Under the pieces are notes generated by a model. It saw only the letters and a list, made by a program, of their open reading frames with translations, did not search any database and was not told the DNA's origin. The translations under genes were made by a program, and so were the position numbers. A stretch of DNA of 48,913 bases, taken from Hephaestia sp. MAHUQ-44. GTDB taxonomy: Bacteria; Pseudomonadota; Alphaproteobacteria; Sphingomonadales; Sphingomonadaceae. This document shows positions 25,352-33,167 of the stretch, in pieces. The DNA lies in NCBI RefSeq assembly GCF_023806085.1, contig NZ_JAMSLX010000020.1, positions 1 to 48,913 of the forward strand. The letters run 5' to 3'. Position 1 is the stretch's first letter; each line of letters starts with the position of its first letter.

Positions 25352-26221
25352 ATGGTTGCACGCGCCTATTGGCAGGGACAGATCAGGCTTGCGCTCGTCT
25401 CGATCCCGGTGGAGATATATCCAGCGACGAAATCTGGTGCGACAATCAGCTTCCGGCAGATCCACGAACCTACGGGCAAGCCGATTAACTACGAAAAAAT
25501 CGTGCAGGGCGTCGGCCCGGTCGATCGCGACGAGATCGTCAAGGGCTACGAGACCGAAAAGGGCCACTTCGTTCTGCTCAAGGACGAGGAAATCGAGGCG
25601 CTGAAAGTCGAGAGCAAGAAGACGCTGGAACTTGTCCAGTTCGTCGACCAGCATGAAATCGACGTCTTTTATTTCGAGAAACCCTATTATGTCGTCCCGG
25701 CGGACGATCTGGCGGAAGAAGCCTATATCGTCCTGCGCGAGGCGCTGGTCCATTCGAAGAAAGTGGCGCTGGGTCAGCTGTCGGTGCGCGGACGGGAGCA
25801 ATTGGTCTCGTTGAAACCCTGCGGCAAGGGGATCATTCTCGAGACGCTGCGCTATGCCGACGAAGTTCGTCAAGCGCGCAGCTATTTCTCCGACATCGGC
25901 AATGACAAGCCGAGTCCCGAACTGCTCGATCTCGCAGCGACGCTGATCGAGAAAAAGAGCGCGCCCTTCGAGGCGAAGAAGTTTCACGACAATTACATCG
26001 ATGCCGTCAGGAAGCTGATCGACCGCAAGACGAAGAGCAAAGGCAAGAACAGGACGATCATCAAGGAAGCGGACGAGCAGACCGGCTCTCACGGGGCCAA
26101 CGTGATCGACCTGATGGCCGCGCTGAAGAAATCCGTGGGCGAGAAGAATGCCCCGGTCAGCAAATCCCCCGCCCGGAAGACTCCCGCCAAGGCGGCCTCT
26201 CCACGGCGCAAACGGGCCTGA
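25352..26221 (+). CDS. ku: non-homologous end joining protein Ku
   Basis: A 289-aa bacterial Ku with the homodimeric beta-barrel core: YWQGQIRLALVSIPVEIYPAT at the N-terminus, the HEPTGKPINYEKIVQGVG segment, YYVVPADD..EEAYIVLREAL, and GRE..VSLKPCGKGIILETLRYADEV. The last 30 residues form a Lys/Arg/Pro/Ala-rich tail (SPARKTPAKAASPRRKRA), which in Ku proteins binds DNA and helps threading or recruitment. AAGGAG lies 10 nt before the ATG. Followed after 3 nt by ligD; together they form a two-gene NHEJ system. Confidence 0.97.
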   Translation: MVARAYWQGQIRLALVSIPVEIYPATKSGATISFRQIHEPTGKPINYEKIVQGVGPVDRDEIVKGYETEKGHFVLLKDEEIEALKVESKKTLELVQFVDQHEIDVFYFEKPYYVVPADDLAEEAYIVLREALVHSKKVALGQLSVRGREQLVSLKPCGKGIILETLRYADEVRQARSYFSDIGNDKPSPELLDLAATLIEKKSAPFEAKKFHDNYIDAVRKLIDRKTKSKGKNRTIIKEADEQTGSHGANVIDLMAALKKSVGEKNAPVSKSPARKTPAKAASPRRKRA

Positions 26222-26224
26222 GCC

Positions 26225-28744
26225 ATGATGAGATCCGATCCGCTGTCCGCCTACAATGCGAAGCGGAATTTCAGGAAGACCAGCGAACCGACGGGCAGGC
26301 GTGCGAAAGGTGCGGACACGCATCGTTTCATCGTTCAGAAACATGATGCGAGCCATCTCCACTGGGATTTCCGGTTGGAAATGGATGGCGTGCTAAAAAG
26401 CTGGGCGGTGACCAAGGGGCCGTCCGCCGATCCCGGGATCAAGCGGCTGGCGGTGCGCACCGAAGATCATCCCCTTTCTTACGCCGAGTTCGAGGGGACG
26501 ATCCCCAAGGGGGAATATGGTGGCGGCACGGTAATGCTGTGGGACAAGGGCACCTGGACCCCGATCCCCGGCAAGAGCGCCAGGGATCTGGAGGAGGGTC
26601 ATCTCCATTTCACGCTCGATGGCGAGCGGATGAAGGGTGAATGGCTGCTCGTCCGCATGAAACCGCGCACGGGCGAGAAGCGGGAGAACTGGTTGCTACG
26701 CAAGGTGGAGGACAAACATATCGCACCGGACGACGCGTTGATCCGTGAGGGCTTGAAAAGCGTGCTGACCGGCCGTTCCATGGCCGAGATCGCATCCGAC
26801 AAAGCTGGCGTCCATGCCCTTGCCGGCAAGAAGGGCAAGGCCTTCGCCGCCGAGATGGACAAGGCGGCGCGGCGTAATGCGCAGAAATCCGTCAAACAGG
26901 CCAAGCGCAAGGCGCCGGCCAAGCTGCCCAAGTTTCGCAATCCGCAACTGGCGACTCTGGTGGGTGCCGTGCCCACGGGCAATGATTGGATGCATGAAGT
27001 CAAGTTCGATGGATATCGCGCGCTGATCGCGGCGGCGGGCGAAAAGGTCGTGGTCTATACGCGCAGCGGGAAGGACTGGACGGGCAAGTTCGGTCCGCTG
27101 GTGGAGGCGATCGCGGCGCTCGATCTGCCGCCCTGCCTGATCGACGGAGAAATCGTGGCGAACGGGAAGGATGGCAATCCCGATTTTTCCGCCCTCCAGG
27201 CCATCTTGAAGCGCGGGCATGGCGCGCAAGGCGCCAAGGATCGCCTGTTCTTCCACGCCTTCGACCTGCTCGATCTGGACGGCGCCGATCTTGCGCCGCT
27301 TGCCAATATCGAACGCAAGGAACGGCTGGAGGCGTTGCTGGCGGAGACGCAAAGCCCGGTTTTCGTCGCCGACCATGTGATCGGCGCAGGCGAGAAGCTC
27401 TTTGTCGCGATGTGCGGCGCCGGGCAGGAAGGAATCATCTCGAAGCGGATCGAAGCACCCTATTCCGGACGGCGCGGGCGAGCCTGGGTGAAGGTAAAAT
27501 GCACGCGGCGCGAAGAGTTCATATTGGTGGGATACAGTCCGTCCAGCGCCAGGGGACGTCCCTTCCGTTCGCTGCTCCTCGCACAGCGTGACGGCGATGC
27601 GCTTGTCTACAAGGGCAAGGTCGGAACGGGATTTGATGCGGACATGATGGACGAGCTTGCCGCCGACTTCGCACAGCTCGCCCGCAAGACCGCACCTGTA
27701 AAGGTAGACCGTCCCGAGGCGCGAGGCGTTGTCTGGCTGACGCCCAGGCTGGTCGCGGAAGTGGCCTTTGCCGAATATACTGCGGAGGGCCGGGTACGCC
27801 ACGCCAGCTTTCTGGGTCTGCGGGGCGACAAGAGGGCCGAGGAGGTGCAGCCCGAGAAGATGCAGAAGGCCCCAAAAACGGACAGCGGCGTAAAAATCTC
27901 GAACCCAAACCGTGTGATCTTTCCCGATACCGGGCAGACCAAGGGCGATCTTGCCGACTATTACGCTGCCATTGCCCCCTTGATGCTGCCCTTCGCCGCG
28001 CGCCGTCCGGTCAGTCTGGTGCGCTGTCCGCAAGGCCGTGCAAAACATTGCTTCTTTCAGAAGCATGATAGCGGCGGGTTCGGCGACCGGGTGCTCCACG
28101 TGCCGATCAAGGAAAAGGACGGCGGTACGGAGGATTATCTCTATATCGAGGACTCCCGCGGCCTCCTCGCCTGCGTGCAGATGGGCGCTATCGAGTTTCA
28201 CGGCTGGGCTGCGCGGACGGGCGATGTGGAAGCGCCCGACCGCATGATCTTCGATCTCGACCCCGACGAGAGCCTCGATTTCGACGCGGTGGTGAAGGCG
28301 TCAGAGGACATTCGCGATCGGCTTGAGGAATTGGGCTTGGTCAGCTTTGCGATGCTGTCGGGCGGCAAGGGCGTACATGTGGTTGTTCCGCTTGATCCGG
28401 ATCATGATTGGGACACGCACAAGGATTTTGCCCGCCGCTTTGCCGAAGCCCTCGCACTGGCGGAACCGGATCGCTTCACGGCGACGATGAGCAAAGCCAG
28501 GCGGAAGGGGAAGATTTTCATTGACTGGCTTCGAAACCAGCGCGGTGCGACGGCGATCGTGGCCTATTCGGCCCGCGCCCGCGAGAGTGCACCGGTCGCG
28601 GTGCCGATTGCTTGGGAAGAGCTGAAGACGACGAAAAACGCGCATCCCTTTTCTATCGGGGATGCGCGCGAGCTTCTTGCCCGTGCGAAGGACAAGAGCC
28701 TGTCAGGCTGGGGCTTCGCGGCACAGGCGCTGCCGGAATTCTGA
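26225..28744 (+). CDS. ligD: multifunctional ATP-dependent DNA ligase D
   Basis: An 839-aa three-domain LigD in the order phosphoesterase, ligase, polymerase. Phosphoesterase (about 1-190): FIVQKHDASHLHWDFRLE and GEYGGGTVMLWDKGTW. Ligase (about 235-520): the nucleotidyl motif EVKFDGYRA with Lys near 259, LIDGEIVA, and RRGRAWVKVKC. Polymerase/primase (about 550-839): ISNPNRVIFPD, SLVRCPQGRAKHCFFQKH, the metal-binding FDLDPDESLDF and LSGGKGVHVVVPL. It processes, fills and seals Ku-bound double-strand ends. The ATG is 3 nt after the ku stop; tandem ATG codons leave a one-residue ambiguity. Length and order are typical for Pseudomonas/Rhizobium-type LigD. Confidence 0.97.
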   Translation: MMRSDPLSAYNAKRNFRKTSEPTGRRAKGADTHRFIVQKHDASHLHWDFRLEMDGVLKSWAVTKGPSADPGIKRLAVRTEDHPLSYAEFEGTIPKGEYGGGTVMLWDKGTWTPIPGKSARDLEEGHLHFTLDGERMKGEWLLVRMKPRTGEKRENWLLRKVEDKHIAPDDALIREGLKSVLTGRSMAEIASDKAGVHALAGKKGKAFAAEMDKAARRNAQKSVKQAKRKAPAKLPKFRNPQLATLVGAVPTGNDWMHEVKFDGYRALIAAAGEKVVVYTRSGKDWTGKFGPLVEAIAALDLPPCLIDGEIVANGKDGNPDFSALQAILKRGHGAQGAKDRLFFHAFDLLDLDGADLAPLANIERKERLEALLAETQSPVFVADHVIGAGEKLFVAMCGAGQEGIISKRIEAPYSGRRGRAWVKVKCTRREEFILVGYSPSSARGRPFRSLLLAQRDGDALVYKGKVGTGFDADMMDELAADFAQLARKTAPVKVDRPEARGVVWLTPRLVAEVAFAEYTAEGRVRHASFLGLRGDKRAEEVQPEKMQKAPKTDSGVKISNPNRVIFPDTGQTKGDLADYYAAIAPLMLPFAARRPVSLVRCPQGRAKHCFFQKHDSGGFGDRVLHVPIKEKDGGTEDYLYIEDSRGLLACVQMGAIEFHGWAARTGDVEAPDRMIFDLDPDESLDFDAVVKASEDIRDRLEELGLVSFAMLSGGKGVHVVVPLDPDHDWDTHKDFARRFAEALALAEPDRFTATMSKARRKGKIFIDWLRNQRGATAIVAYSARARESAPVAVPIAWEELKTTKNAHPFSIGDARELLARAKDKSLSGWGFAAQALPEF

Positions 28745-28776
28745 AATTTGCAATGGCAACGTCCGCCGATGATATG

Positions 28777-28792
28777 CAGCCAAAAAAGGCTG
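28777..28792. terminator. weak hairpin between convergent ligD and HWE kinase
   Basis: CAGCC, six A residues, GGCTG: a 5-bp stem with an A loop in the 56-nt gap between the two convergent stop codons. No clear T-run follows on either strand, so intrinsic termination is only possible. Confidence 0.25.
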
Positions 28793-28800
28793 TTCTACGC

Positions 28801-29880
28801 TCAGTTGGCGAGTTCCTCCCACGGAACGCGGACATCGAACTTGAGGCCCTCGGCTTCATACCGCCGTTCCACCGTGCTGGTCCCGCCCAGTCCCATGTCG
28901 ATCAAGCGCGATCCGAAGCCCACCCGAATTGGCTCCGATACTTTTGGCCCGCCTGTTTCATGCCAACAAAGATGCAGTTCGCCTGCGTCGATCTTCCAGA
29001 ACAGCGCCACTTTTCCTGTTGGCCTGGAAAGAGCACCATATTTGATCGCGTTGGTGGCGAGTTCGTTCAGCATGAGCGACAAAGTCACCGCCGCGCGAGA
29101 ACCGATATGCAGATCAGGACCATCGAATGCCACCTGCCCCAATGCGTCGTGCGGTTCGATCGATGCGACGACGATCTGATAAAAGGATGCTGCTGACCAG
29201 TTTTGACGCAACAGAATGTCATGAGCCTGGGCAAGCGCGGCGAGACGGCTGGAAAATGCTTCCATCGCTTCTGGTTCGGCAGCGCCGCGCAATGTTTGTC
29301 CCGCAATCGCCTGAACGAGCGTGAGAGTGTTTTTGAGGCGATGACCCAACTCGGCATTTACGAGCGCTAGCTCGGCTTGCGCGCGCATTTTTCCTGTGGT
29401 TTCGACCACGGTATCGAGCATCCCGGTAACGCTGCCATCAGCCATGCGAAGCGGGCTGTAGCAGAAAGTGAACCAGGCCCGCTCTTCCGGGCCGGAGCGC
29501 TCAATGGTGAGCGGGAAATCCTCGATATAGGTTGGAATGCCGGCGTAGGCGCGTTCCACCATCGGGCCGATCGTTTCCCATACTTCCGACCATATGTCCG
29601 CGAAGGAGCGCCCCAGAGCATCTGGCTTGGCTCCCAGAATGGAAAGGAAGGCATCATTGTGGATTGTCGTTAGATTCTTTCCCCACACTACCGCTTTGGG
29701 AAAACTCGAATCGAGCATCTGCCGAACCGCGATCTTCAATTCGGATGGCCAGTTCGCGCGAGGTCCCAGCGGCGTCGTGGTCCAGTCGAAGGCATCGACG
29801 CGCTCTCGCATATTGTCAGGTGCCGCCGTGCGCCGGGGATGTTCCTCACCGCTGCGAAACCCTTCGTCGTCGATTTCCAT
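28801..29880 (-). CDS. PAS-domain HWE-family sensor histidine kinase
   Basis: A 359-aa soluble kinase. A PAS-like domain covers about 30-160 (DWTTTPLGPRANWPSELKIAVRQML, then FTFCYSPLRMADGSVTGMLDTVVETT). The HWE/HisKA_2-type core follows: phospho-acceptor LGHRLKNTLTLVQAIAGQTLR, the HDILLRQNW segment, the N-box LNELATNAIKYGALS, the WHETGGP signature and GFGSRLIDMGL. ATG 29880 (MEIDDEG) is preferred; the frame is open to 30210 but the extra 110 codons look non-coding. HWE kinases in sphingomonads feed the PhyR-NepR-EcfG general stress cascade, consistent with the EcfG-type promoters nearby; no response regulator is adjacent. Confidence 0.9.
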   Translation of the reverse strand: MEIDDEGFRSGEEHPRRTAAPDNMRERVDAFDWTTTPLGPRANWPSELKIAVRQMLDSSFPKAVVWGKNLTTIHNDAFLSILGAKPDALGRSFADIWSEVWETIGPMVERAYAGIPTYIEDFPLTIERSGPEERAWFTFCYSPLRMADGSVTGMLDTVVETTGKMRAQAELALVNAELGHRLKNTLTLVQAIAGQTLRGAAEPEAMEAFSSRLAALAQAHDILLRQNWSAASFYQIVVASIEPHDALGQVAFDGPDLHIGSRAAVTLSLMLNELATNAIKYGALSRPTGKVALFWKIDAGELHLCWHETGGPKVSEPIRVGFGSRLIDMGLGGTSTVERRYEAEGLKFDVRVPWEELAN

Positions 29881-30217
29881 GCATCCGTTCTCGATCGACC
29901 GCCATGCACCCATCGCGACGCGGTTCACGCCACTATCCACAATTGAAGGGAGGCCGCCAGCAAATAGGAAGAAAGCGTGCCCTGCTTGCAGCTCTGCCGG
30001 GCGGGTTTGCGTCCATGCGGTCTGTTTTATCGGTAAAAGGAAAACTTTTTGCGAACGGTGGCGGAAAGCCCGCTGACTTGTCTCGCAAGCGGTGGAGGGC
30101 CACGAAGCCGATGGGCGCTCCGCTCGCTTCCGGTAAACGGGACGCGGCCCCGGCATCATCCTGCCTGCGATGGTCAGTTCGGCAAACAAACAGGAAATAG
30201 GGGTCATCATTGTGGAG
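29881..30217. other. non-coding stretch upstream of the HWE kinase
   Basis: No convincing gene is seen on either strand. Frames here are short extensions or shadows. It should hold the kinase promoter, but I found no GGAAC-N16/17-CGTT or sigma-70 match that I trust. Confidence 0.5.
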
Positions 30218-30257
30218 GGCCGGGTGCGGCCGGATCGATGGCCGGCCGCACCCGGCC
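30218..30257 (-). terminator. perfect 16-bp inverted repeat after the PRC-barrel gene
   Basis: The arms GGCCGGGTGCGGCCGG (30218-30233) and its exact complement (30242-30257) flank an 8-nt loop, 4 nt beyond the PRC-barrel stop. Very stable G+C-rich stem, no T-run. Most likely a terminator or 3'-end-protecting hairpin. Confidence 0.7.
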
Positions 30258-30261
30258 GAAG

Positions 30262-30633
30262 TCAGTACGGGTAATCGACCCCGTAATAGTCATAAACCTG
30301 TCGGCCATAATCACGATCAAAGGCAGGTTCGCTGCCGCTCGCATAGCGCGGTGCCTTCTCGAGCACGGCCTTGTCGAGGTTGACGACATAGCCGCCCCGG
30401 TCGGTGTTGTAGACAAGGAAGTCCCAGGGAAGCGGATAATAGTCGCTCCCGAGACCAAACAGGCCGCCGAACTGTAGAACGGCATATTCTACCCCGCCCG
30501 ATTGCTTGTCGACCATGAAGTTGTAAATCGTGCCCAGTTTCTCCCCTTCGCTGTTATATACGTGGGTGCCTTCCACCTTGTTCGAGGCGATGAGGCGGCT
30601 GGTTTCGTCGGTGGCGATATCGGTCTGCGCCAT
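30262..30633 (-). CDS. PRC-barrel domain protein
   Basis: A 123-aa protein. The PRC-barrel (about 14-90) reads LIASNKVEGTHVYNSEGEKLGTIYNFMVDKQSGGVEYAVLQFG in outline, then YYPLPWDFLVYNTDRGGYVV. The acidic and Tyr-rich tail (YDYYGVDYPY) is common in stress-induced alphaproteobacterial members. AAGGAGAC lies 7 nt before ATG 30633. An EcfG-like promoter is 34 nt further upstream and a strong hairpin closes the unit. The barrel often binds RNA or regulates photosynthetic or stress complexes; the role here is unknown. Confidence 0.92.
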   Translation of the reverse strand: MAQTDIATDETSRLIASNKVEGTHVYNSEGEKLGTIYNFMVDKQSGGVEYAVLQFGGLFGLGSDYYPLPWDFLVYNTDRGGYVVNLDKAVLEKAPRYASGSEPAFDRDYGRQVYDYYGVDYPY

Positions 30634-30666
30634 GGCATGTCTCCTTCGCTATTATCGTTCTGGTCG

Positions 30667-30691
30667 AACGCACCGGCCACCATGGTTTTCC
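30667..30691 (-). promoter_or_regulatory. EcfG-like promoter of the PRC-barrel gene
   Basis: On the minus strand GGAAA (30691-30687), a 16-nt spacer, then CGTT (30670-30667). One mismatch to the alphaproteobacterial general-stress consensus, at the right distance (about 34 nt) from the ATG at 30633. Confidence 0.4.
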
Positions 30692-30841
30692 AAGGGGATC
30701 GCGGTTGGAGCGTCAGAGCGCCCCGCAAAGCTGATCAGCCGTGAACAAGGCCACCGACCTCGCACCCGCGTCAAGGCGATCAAGATTCGCAACGATTTTG
30801 TCCGTCGGCACGTTTCCCCACGACCGACAGGAGATACGAGG

Positions 30842-30985
30842 ATGCGCAATCCATCCAAGAGGCCGAAGAACCGCGAAGTGGAAAATGAGATGGTCTGTCC
30901 GCCAGACCGGCCGGGGCAGCCGCCGCGCCCGGTAACCCAGCCCGAGGCTCGCCGTCCCAACCCGAAGGAGAGGCGCGATGACTGA
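30842..30985 (+). CDS. small charged protein (47 aa) coupled to SDR
   Basis: ATG 30842 is preceded by AGGAGATACGAGG. The 47-residue product is rich in Arg, Pro, Lys and Asn (MRNPSKRPKNREVENEM..., ending PNPKERRDD), with no hydrophobic core, so it is probably disordered. Its end overlaps the SDR start by 8 nt, arguing that both are translated from one message. Function unknown. Confidence 0.55.
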   Translation: MRNPSKRPKNREVENEMVCPPDRPGQPPRPVTQPEARRPNPKERRDD

Positions 30986-31829
30986 AACCACCCCGATGAT
31001 CAACGAGGATTCCCTGCCGGGACATGAAAGCAAGCTCGAGCCAAAACCCGAATGGCAGCCTCGTTACCAGGGTTCGGATCGTCTCGCCGGAAAGGTTGCT
31101 ATCATTTCCGGCGCAGATAGCGGCATTGGACGCGCGGTTGCCGCGCTTTATGCACGTGAAGGCGCCGATATTGCGATCGCCTATCTGCTGGAAGACGATG
31201 ACGCCGCCGAAACCAAAAAGATCGTCGAGGCTGAAGGACGTAAAGCGATCACAATTCGCGGAGACGTCGGCGACAAGAAAACCGCCGACCGGATCGCATC
31301 AGAAACGTTCAACGCATTTGGAAGAATCGACATATTGGTTAACAATGCCGGCGAGCAGCATCCCGACAAGGACATCACCGATATCACCGAGGAGCAGCTG
31401 CGCCGTACCTTTCAAACCAACTTTTTTGGTATGTTCTTTCTCACTCAGGCGGTGCGACCGCATTTGAAGAGCGGCGCTGCGATCATCAATTGCACCAGCG
31501 TGACCATGTATCAGGGCAGCAAGGAACTGCTCGATTACAGTTCGACCAAAGGCGCCATCACCGCCTTTACCCGGTCGCTCTCGGAAAATCTTATCGGCGA
31601 TGGCATCCGCGTGAATGCCGTCGCGCCCGGTCCCATCTGGACGCCGCTCAACCCCTGCGGCGGGGCCAGCCCGGACAAGCTCGCCCATTTTGGCGAGAGC
31701 ACACCCATGGGCCGTGCCGGACAGCCAAATGAGGTGGCCCCTTCATTCCTGTTTCTAGCCTGCGAGGACAGTTCCTACATGTCCGGACAAGTTCTCCACC
31801 CCAACGGAGGAATAATCGTGAATGGGTGA
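30978..31829 (+). CDS. stress-type SDR family oxidoreductase (YghA/YhdF-like)
   Basis: A 283-aa short-chain dehydrogenase of the extended-N-terminus group, with a leading stretch of about 38 residues (PGHESKLEPKPEWQPRYQG) before the Rossmann fold. Motifs: ISGADSGIGRAVA (cofactor), DILVNNAGEQ, NCTSVTMYQGS, YSSTKGA (catalytic Tyr and Lys) and the ending HPNGGIIVNG. Relatives such as YghA are aldehyde or general-stress reductases, usually NADP-linked. AAGGAGAGG 5 nt before the ATG. It faces the RES toxin gene tail to tail. Confidence 0.93.
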   Translation: MTETTPMINEDSLPGHESKLEPKPEWQPRYQGSDRLAGKVAIISGADSGIGRAVAALYAREGADIAIAYLLEDDDAAETKKIVEAEGRKAITIRGDVGDKKTADRIASETFNAFGRIDILVNNAGEQHPDKDITDITEEQLRRTFQTNFFGMFFLTQAVRPHLKSGAAIINCTSVTMYQGSKELLDYSSTKGAITAFTRSLSENLIGDGIRVNAVAPGPIWTPLNPCGGASPDKLAHFGESTPMGRAGQPNEVAPSFLFLACEDSSYMSGQVLHPNGGIIVNG

Positions 31830-31873
31830 GCGGGGAATCCATCAATCCGCCGATCGGCAATCAGCGGCAGGGA

Positions 31874-32554
31874 TCAGCCGAAGCGTTTCTTTTCATAGAT
31901 CGTCGCGATCGTGTGGCCATCCCAGACATAGCAGAGGTGCCGTTCCTGCCGGCAATTCGATAAGAGCCGAGGTCGAAACACCGCCGCGCATTCACCGGTT
32001 TCGTCACGCACGCTTCGATAGACAATTCCGCCAGAACCGGTTTCGCGCAGCTTGCGCGCCAGTTCCTGCGATATCGCATAGTTTGTGGGATGATAATAAC
32101 CGGGATGGCTTTCCCGCATGCTCCGAATGTCATGACAATCGGCGTTGAGATCGACGGCATAGACCCGCATGTCGAGTTCCTGCGCCGGCTCGTCGGTCGC
32201 TGCCAGAAAGCTGATACGATGGTGGACGGTCTCCGCAATCGCCGTCTCGATCGTCCGGCTCGCATAAAAGGCGCCATAGCTGCCGTCGGTAAAGCGGTCG
32301 CCCAATGGATTGAGATGGGTGAAGGCGGCCATGATCGGCGATTTGCCTGGACCCGATATCCGGTCCTCGGGCGCCACTAACGCAAGATCACCCACCTCGT
32401 CGCGAATGCGGTCATTGGTCATCGCCTCGATCTGATAGACGGCTTCCAGATCGGCAGGATCGGCGACCGCTTCAAACAGATTTATCGGCGGGAACCGGCT
32501 CGCCACGATGCGATAGCAGGGCTGCCAATCGACCGCAGAGACGGGGATATCCAA
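31874..32554 (-). CDS. RES domain toxin (NAD-phosphorylase family)
   Basis: A 226-aa protein with the RES fold: WQPCYRIVASRFPP (conserved Arg), a central FTDGSYGAFYASRTIETAIAETVHH (Tyr, Glu and His positions of the family) and GGIVYRSVRDETGECAAVFRP near the end (conserved Ser/Arg). Characterised RES toxins degrade NAD+. The start is not certain: no ATG or GTG fits before the conserved Arg, so TTG 32554, 2 nt after the antitoxin stop, is proposed. Coupled translation from the Xre gene is likely. It pairs with the upstream Xre antitoxin. Confidence 0.85.
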   Translation of the reverse strand: MDIPVSAVDWQPCYRIVASRFPPINLFEAVADPADLEAVYQIEAMTNDRIRDEVGDLALVAPEDRISGPGKSPIMAAFTHLNPLGDRFTDGSYGAFYASRTIETAIAETVHHRISFLAATDEPAQELDMRVYAVDLNADCHDIRSMRESHPGYYHPTNYAISQELARKLRETGSGGIVYRSVRDETGECAAVFRPRLLSNCRQERHLCYVWDGHTIATIYEKKRFG

Positions 32555-32556
32555 CG

Positions 32557-32943
32557 CTAGCCGCGCTGCGCGTCGATATATTGGCGCACCACATAGAGGT
32601 CGGCAACATTGCCCGAGCTCATCCGGTCGAGCGCCGATCTGCCGGCGAAGATCGACGCTTTGTTGGGTTTGTGCACCCATTGGTCTGCGGTCTCCGGCAC
32701 CAGGATATGGAGCCCCTTGTAGATGCCGAGAACGTAGGAGATGCGTTCAAGCGCATCCTTCGAAATGGCCGCAACGGCGCCGCGCTTCCATGCTTGCAGG
32801 GTGGACCGGCTATCGAGCCCGAGCAGGCGAATCTGGTCCTGCTCCTTGAGCTTCCATGCCTCTGCGATACAGAAAAAGGTCCGCAGGGCAGGGCCGGTGA
32901 GATCCTTGCGATCGATTGCTTTGGCAGGCGATGCACTGGCCAT
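32557..32943 (-). CDS. Xre/MbcA/ParS-type antitoxin
   Basis: A 128-aa antitoxin with an N-terminal helix-turn-helix (about 13-65, including DQIRLLGLDSRSTLQAWKRG) and a C-terminal toxin-binding (DUF2384) domain with KDALERISYVLGIYKGLHILVPE and WVHKPNKASIFAGRSALDRMSSG. These are the hallmark of RES-Xre pairs. ATG 32943 has GGAGGAG 8 nt upstream. A palindromic operator and a TTGACA box lie in the upstream region. Confidence 0.9.
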   Translation of the reverse strand: MASASPAKAIDRKDLTGPALRTFFCIAEAWKLKEQDQIRLLGLDSRSTLQAWKRGAVAAISKDALERISYVLGIYKGLHILVPETADQWVHKPNKASIFAGRSALDRMSSGNVADLYVVRQYIDAQRG

Positions 32944-33002
32944 GGCGTAAGCTCCTCCAGACATCTGCCATATGTTTATAAATGGATGAAATGTCAATGT
33001 GC

Positions 33003-33017
33003 GTTCATAATATGAAC
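33003..33017. promoter_or_regulatory. palindromic operator of the RES-Xre operon
   Basis: GTTCATAATATGAAC: perfect 6-nt arms around a 3-nt centre. A perfect TTGACA (minus strand, 32997-32992) begins 5 nt downstream of it and a weak CATATG -10 follows 17 nt later. The position fits autorepression by the Xre antitoxin; binding is inferred. Confidence 0.6.
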
Positions 33018-33167
33018 ATGCGTGGGGCCGCAGCGATCTGACCTGCCGCCGGTTGCATGGACCGTTCTTCACACCGTTGCGGGTGCGCACGCGGTCAGCC
33101 AAGCCGGTCCAAAACCTGCCATGTTTTCAAGGTGCATCAGCGGCGTTCCGTTGCTAGGCTGTTCCTG

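Noticed and set aside
26696..28201. A 501-codon minus-strand frame opposite ligD
   Set aside because: LigD motifs on the plus strand are unambiguous; the antisense product matches no family and has no ribosome site.
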